Shown here: positions 14,203 to 14,325 of the stretch, piece by piece
Layout: each line of letters opens with the position of its first letter
Position numbering within the stretch: the stretch's first letter is position 1
Assembly (NCBI GenBank): GCA_904502075.1
Contig: CAJGDL010000038.1
Location: 1 to 14,325, forward strand
Origin: an uncultured Alistipes sp.
GTDB lineage: Bacteria; Bacteroidota; Bacteroidia; Bacteroidales; Rikenellaceae
Direction: 5' to 3'
Length of the DNA: 14,325 nt
Notes under the pieces: generated by a model
Seen by the model: only the letters and a program-made list of their open reading frames with translations
Told to the model about the DNA's origin: nothing
Databases searched by the model: none
Made by a program: the position numbers and the translations under genes

Positions 14203-14325
14203 GTTCCGAGGAATGGTTTGCCGCAATGCGTCATCCCGAGGAGGGCTTTAGCCCGACGTGGGGATCTTTTCATGAGCGAAACATCGCCTTGATGATTCTC
14301 CGATAAAAAGATTGCCACGCACCCA
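14203..14325 (+). repeat. Composite REP/BIME-like repeat, copy R4, cut by the window edge
   Basis: Starts GTTCCGAGG like R1 and R2. It contains a full module 1 (14228-14267, with the R1-type GGGCTTTAGCCC apex) and the beginning of module 2 from 14309. A few substitutions are visible (ATCGCC for ATCGAC, GATTCTCC for GATTCCCC). The array continues beyond the window. Confidence 0.88.

Noticed and set aside
13511..14325. Possible CRISPR array
   Set aside because: Units are about 150 bp, nearly identical throughout, with no short repeat/unique spacer alternation and no cas genes.
13511..14325. Possible insertion sequence or MITE of a DDE transposase
   Set aside because: No transposase is encoded, and no terminal inverted repeats with target-site duplication bound the whole block. 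The repeats are REP-like palindromes around a nuclease gene.

Overview
The window comes from a Bacteroidota chromosome, most likely a gut Rikenellaceae/Alistipes-type organism. The evidence is an exact Bacteroidota-type -7 promoter element (TAnnTTTG), few Shine-Dalgarno sites, Bacteroidota-restricted families (DUF6029-like barrel, Omp28-related lipoproteins) and fairly GC-rich coding DNA. The genus is an inference. All supported genes are on the + strand.

Region 1 (1-4905) is a tightly packed, partly overlapping housekeeping run. It holds the 3' part of aroA (EPSP synthase), aroC (chorismate synthase), prmC (release-factor glutamine methyltransferase), recX (RecA modulator) and a secreted M23/LytM metallopeptidase. 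Spacings are 3, 13, -16 and -22 nt, so this looks like one transcription unit beginning outside the window.

Region 2 (4906-5219) is the only long gap before the last gene cluster. It holds a terminator-like hairpin, a second small hairpin, a promoter and a leader with two perfect stem-loops.

Region 3 (5220-13421) is a five-gene envelope operon. It encodes a periplasmic TlpA-like thioredoxin, a DUF6029-like outer-membrane beta-barrel and three lipoproteins. The first lipoprotein has one Omp28/thioredoxin-like CXXC module. The second has two such modules and two further CXXC pairs. The third is 943 aa, cysteine-rich and has no CXXC. All three lipoproteins share a Pro-rich linker and the same BIG/Ig-like N-terminal module, duplicated in the third. 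The barrel's only two mature cysteines (CSGGVC) lie in its predicted last surface loop. I infer a dedicated outer-membrane/surface thiol-disulfide system of unknown substrate. The operon ends at a perfect 28-bp palindrome terminator.

Region 4 (13500-14325, running off the right edge) is an array of about 150-bp composite repeats. Each unit carries two related imperfect palindromes in inverted orientation, a REP/BIME-like arrangement. The stems of the two palindromes differ by compensatory changes. A small AT-richer single-domain GIY-YIG nuclease gene sits inside the array, flanked by identical 48-bp direct repeats. This suggests a nuclease-repeat mobile or selfish element.

No tRNA, rRNA, CRISPR array, transposase or integrase was seen.
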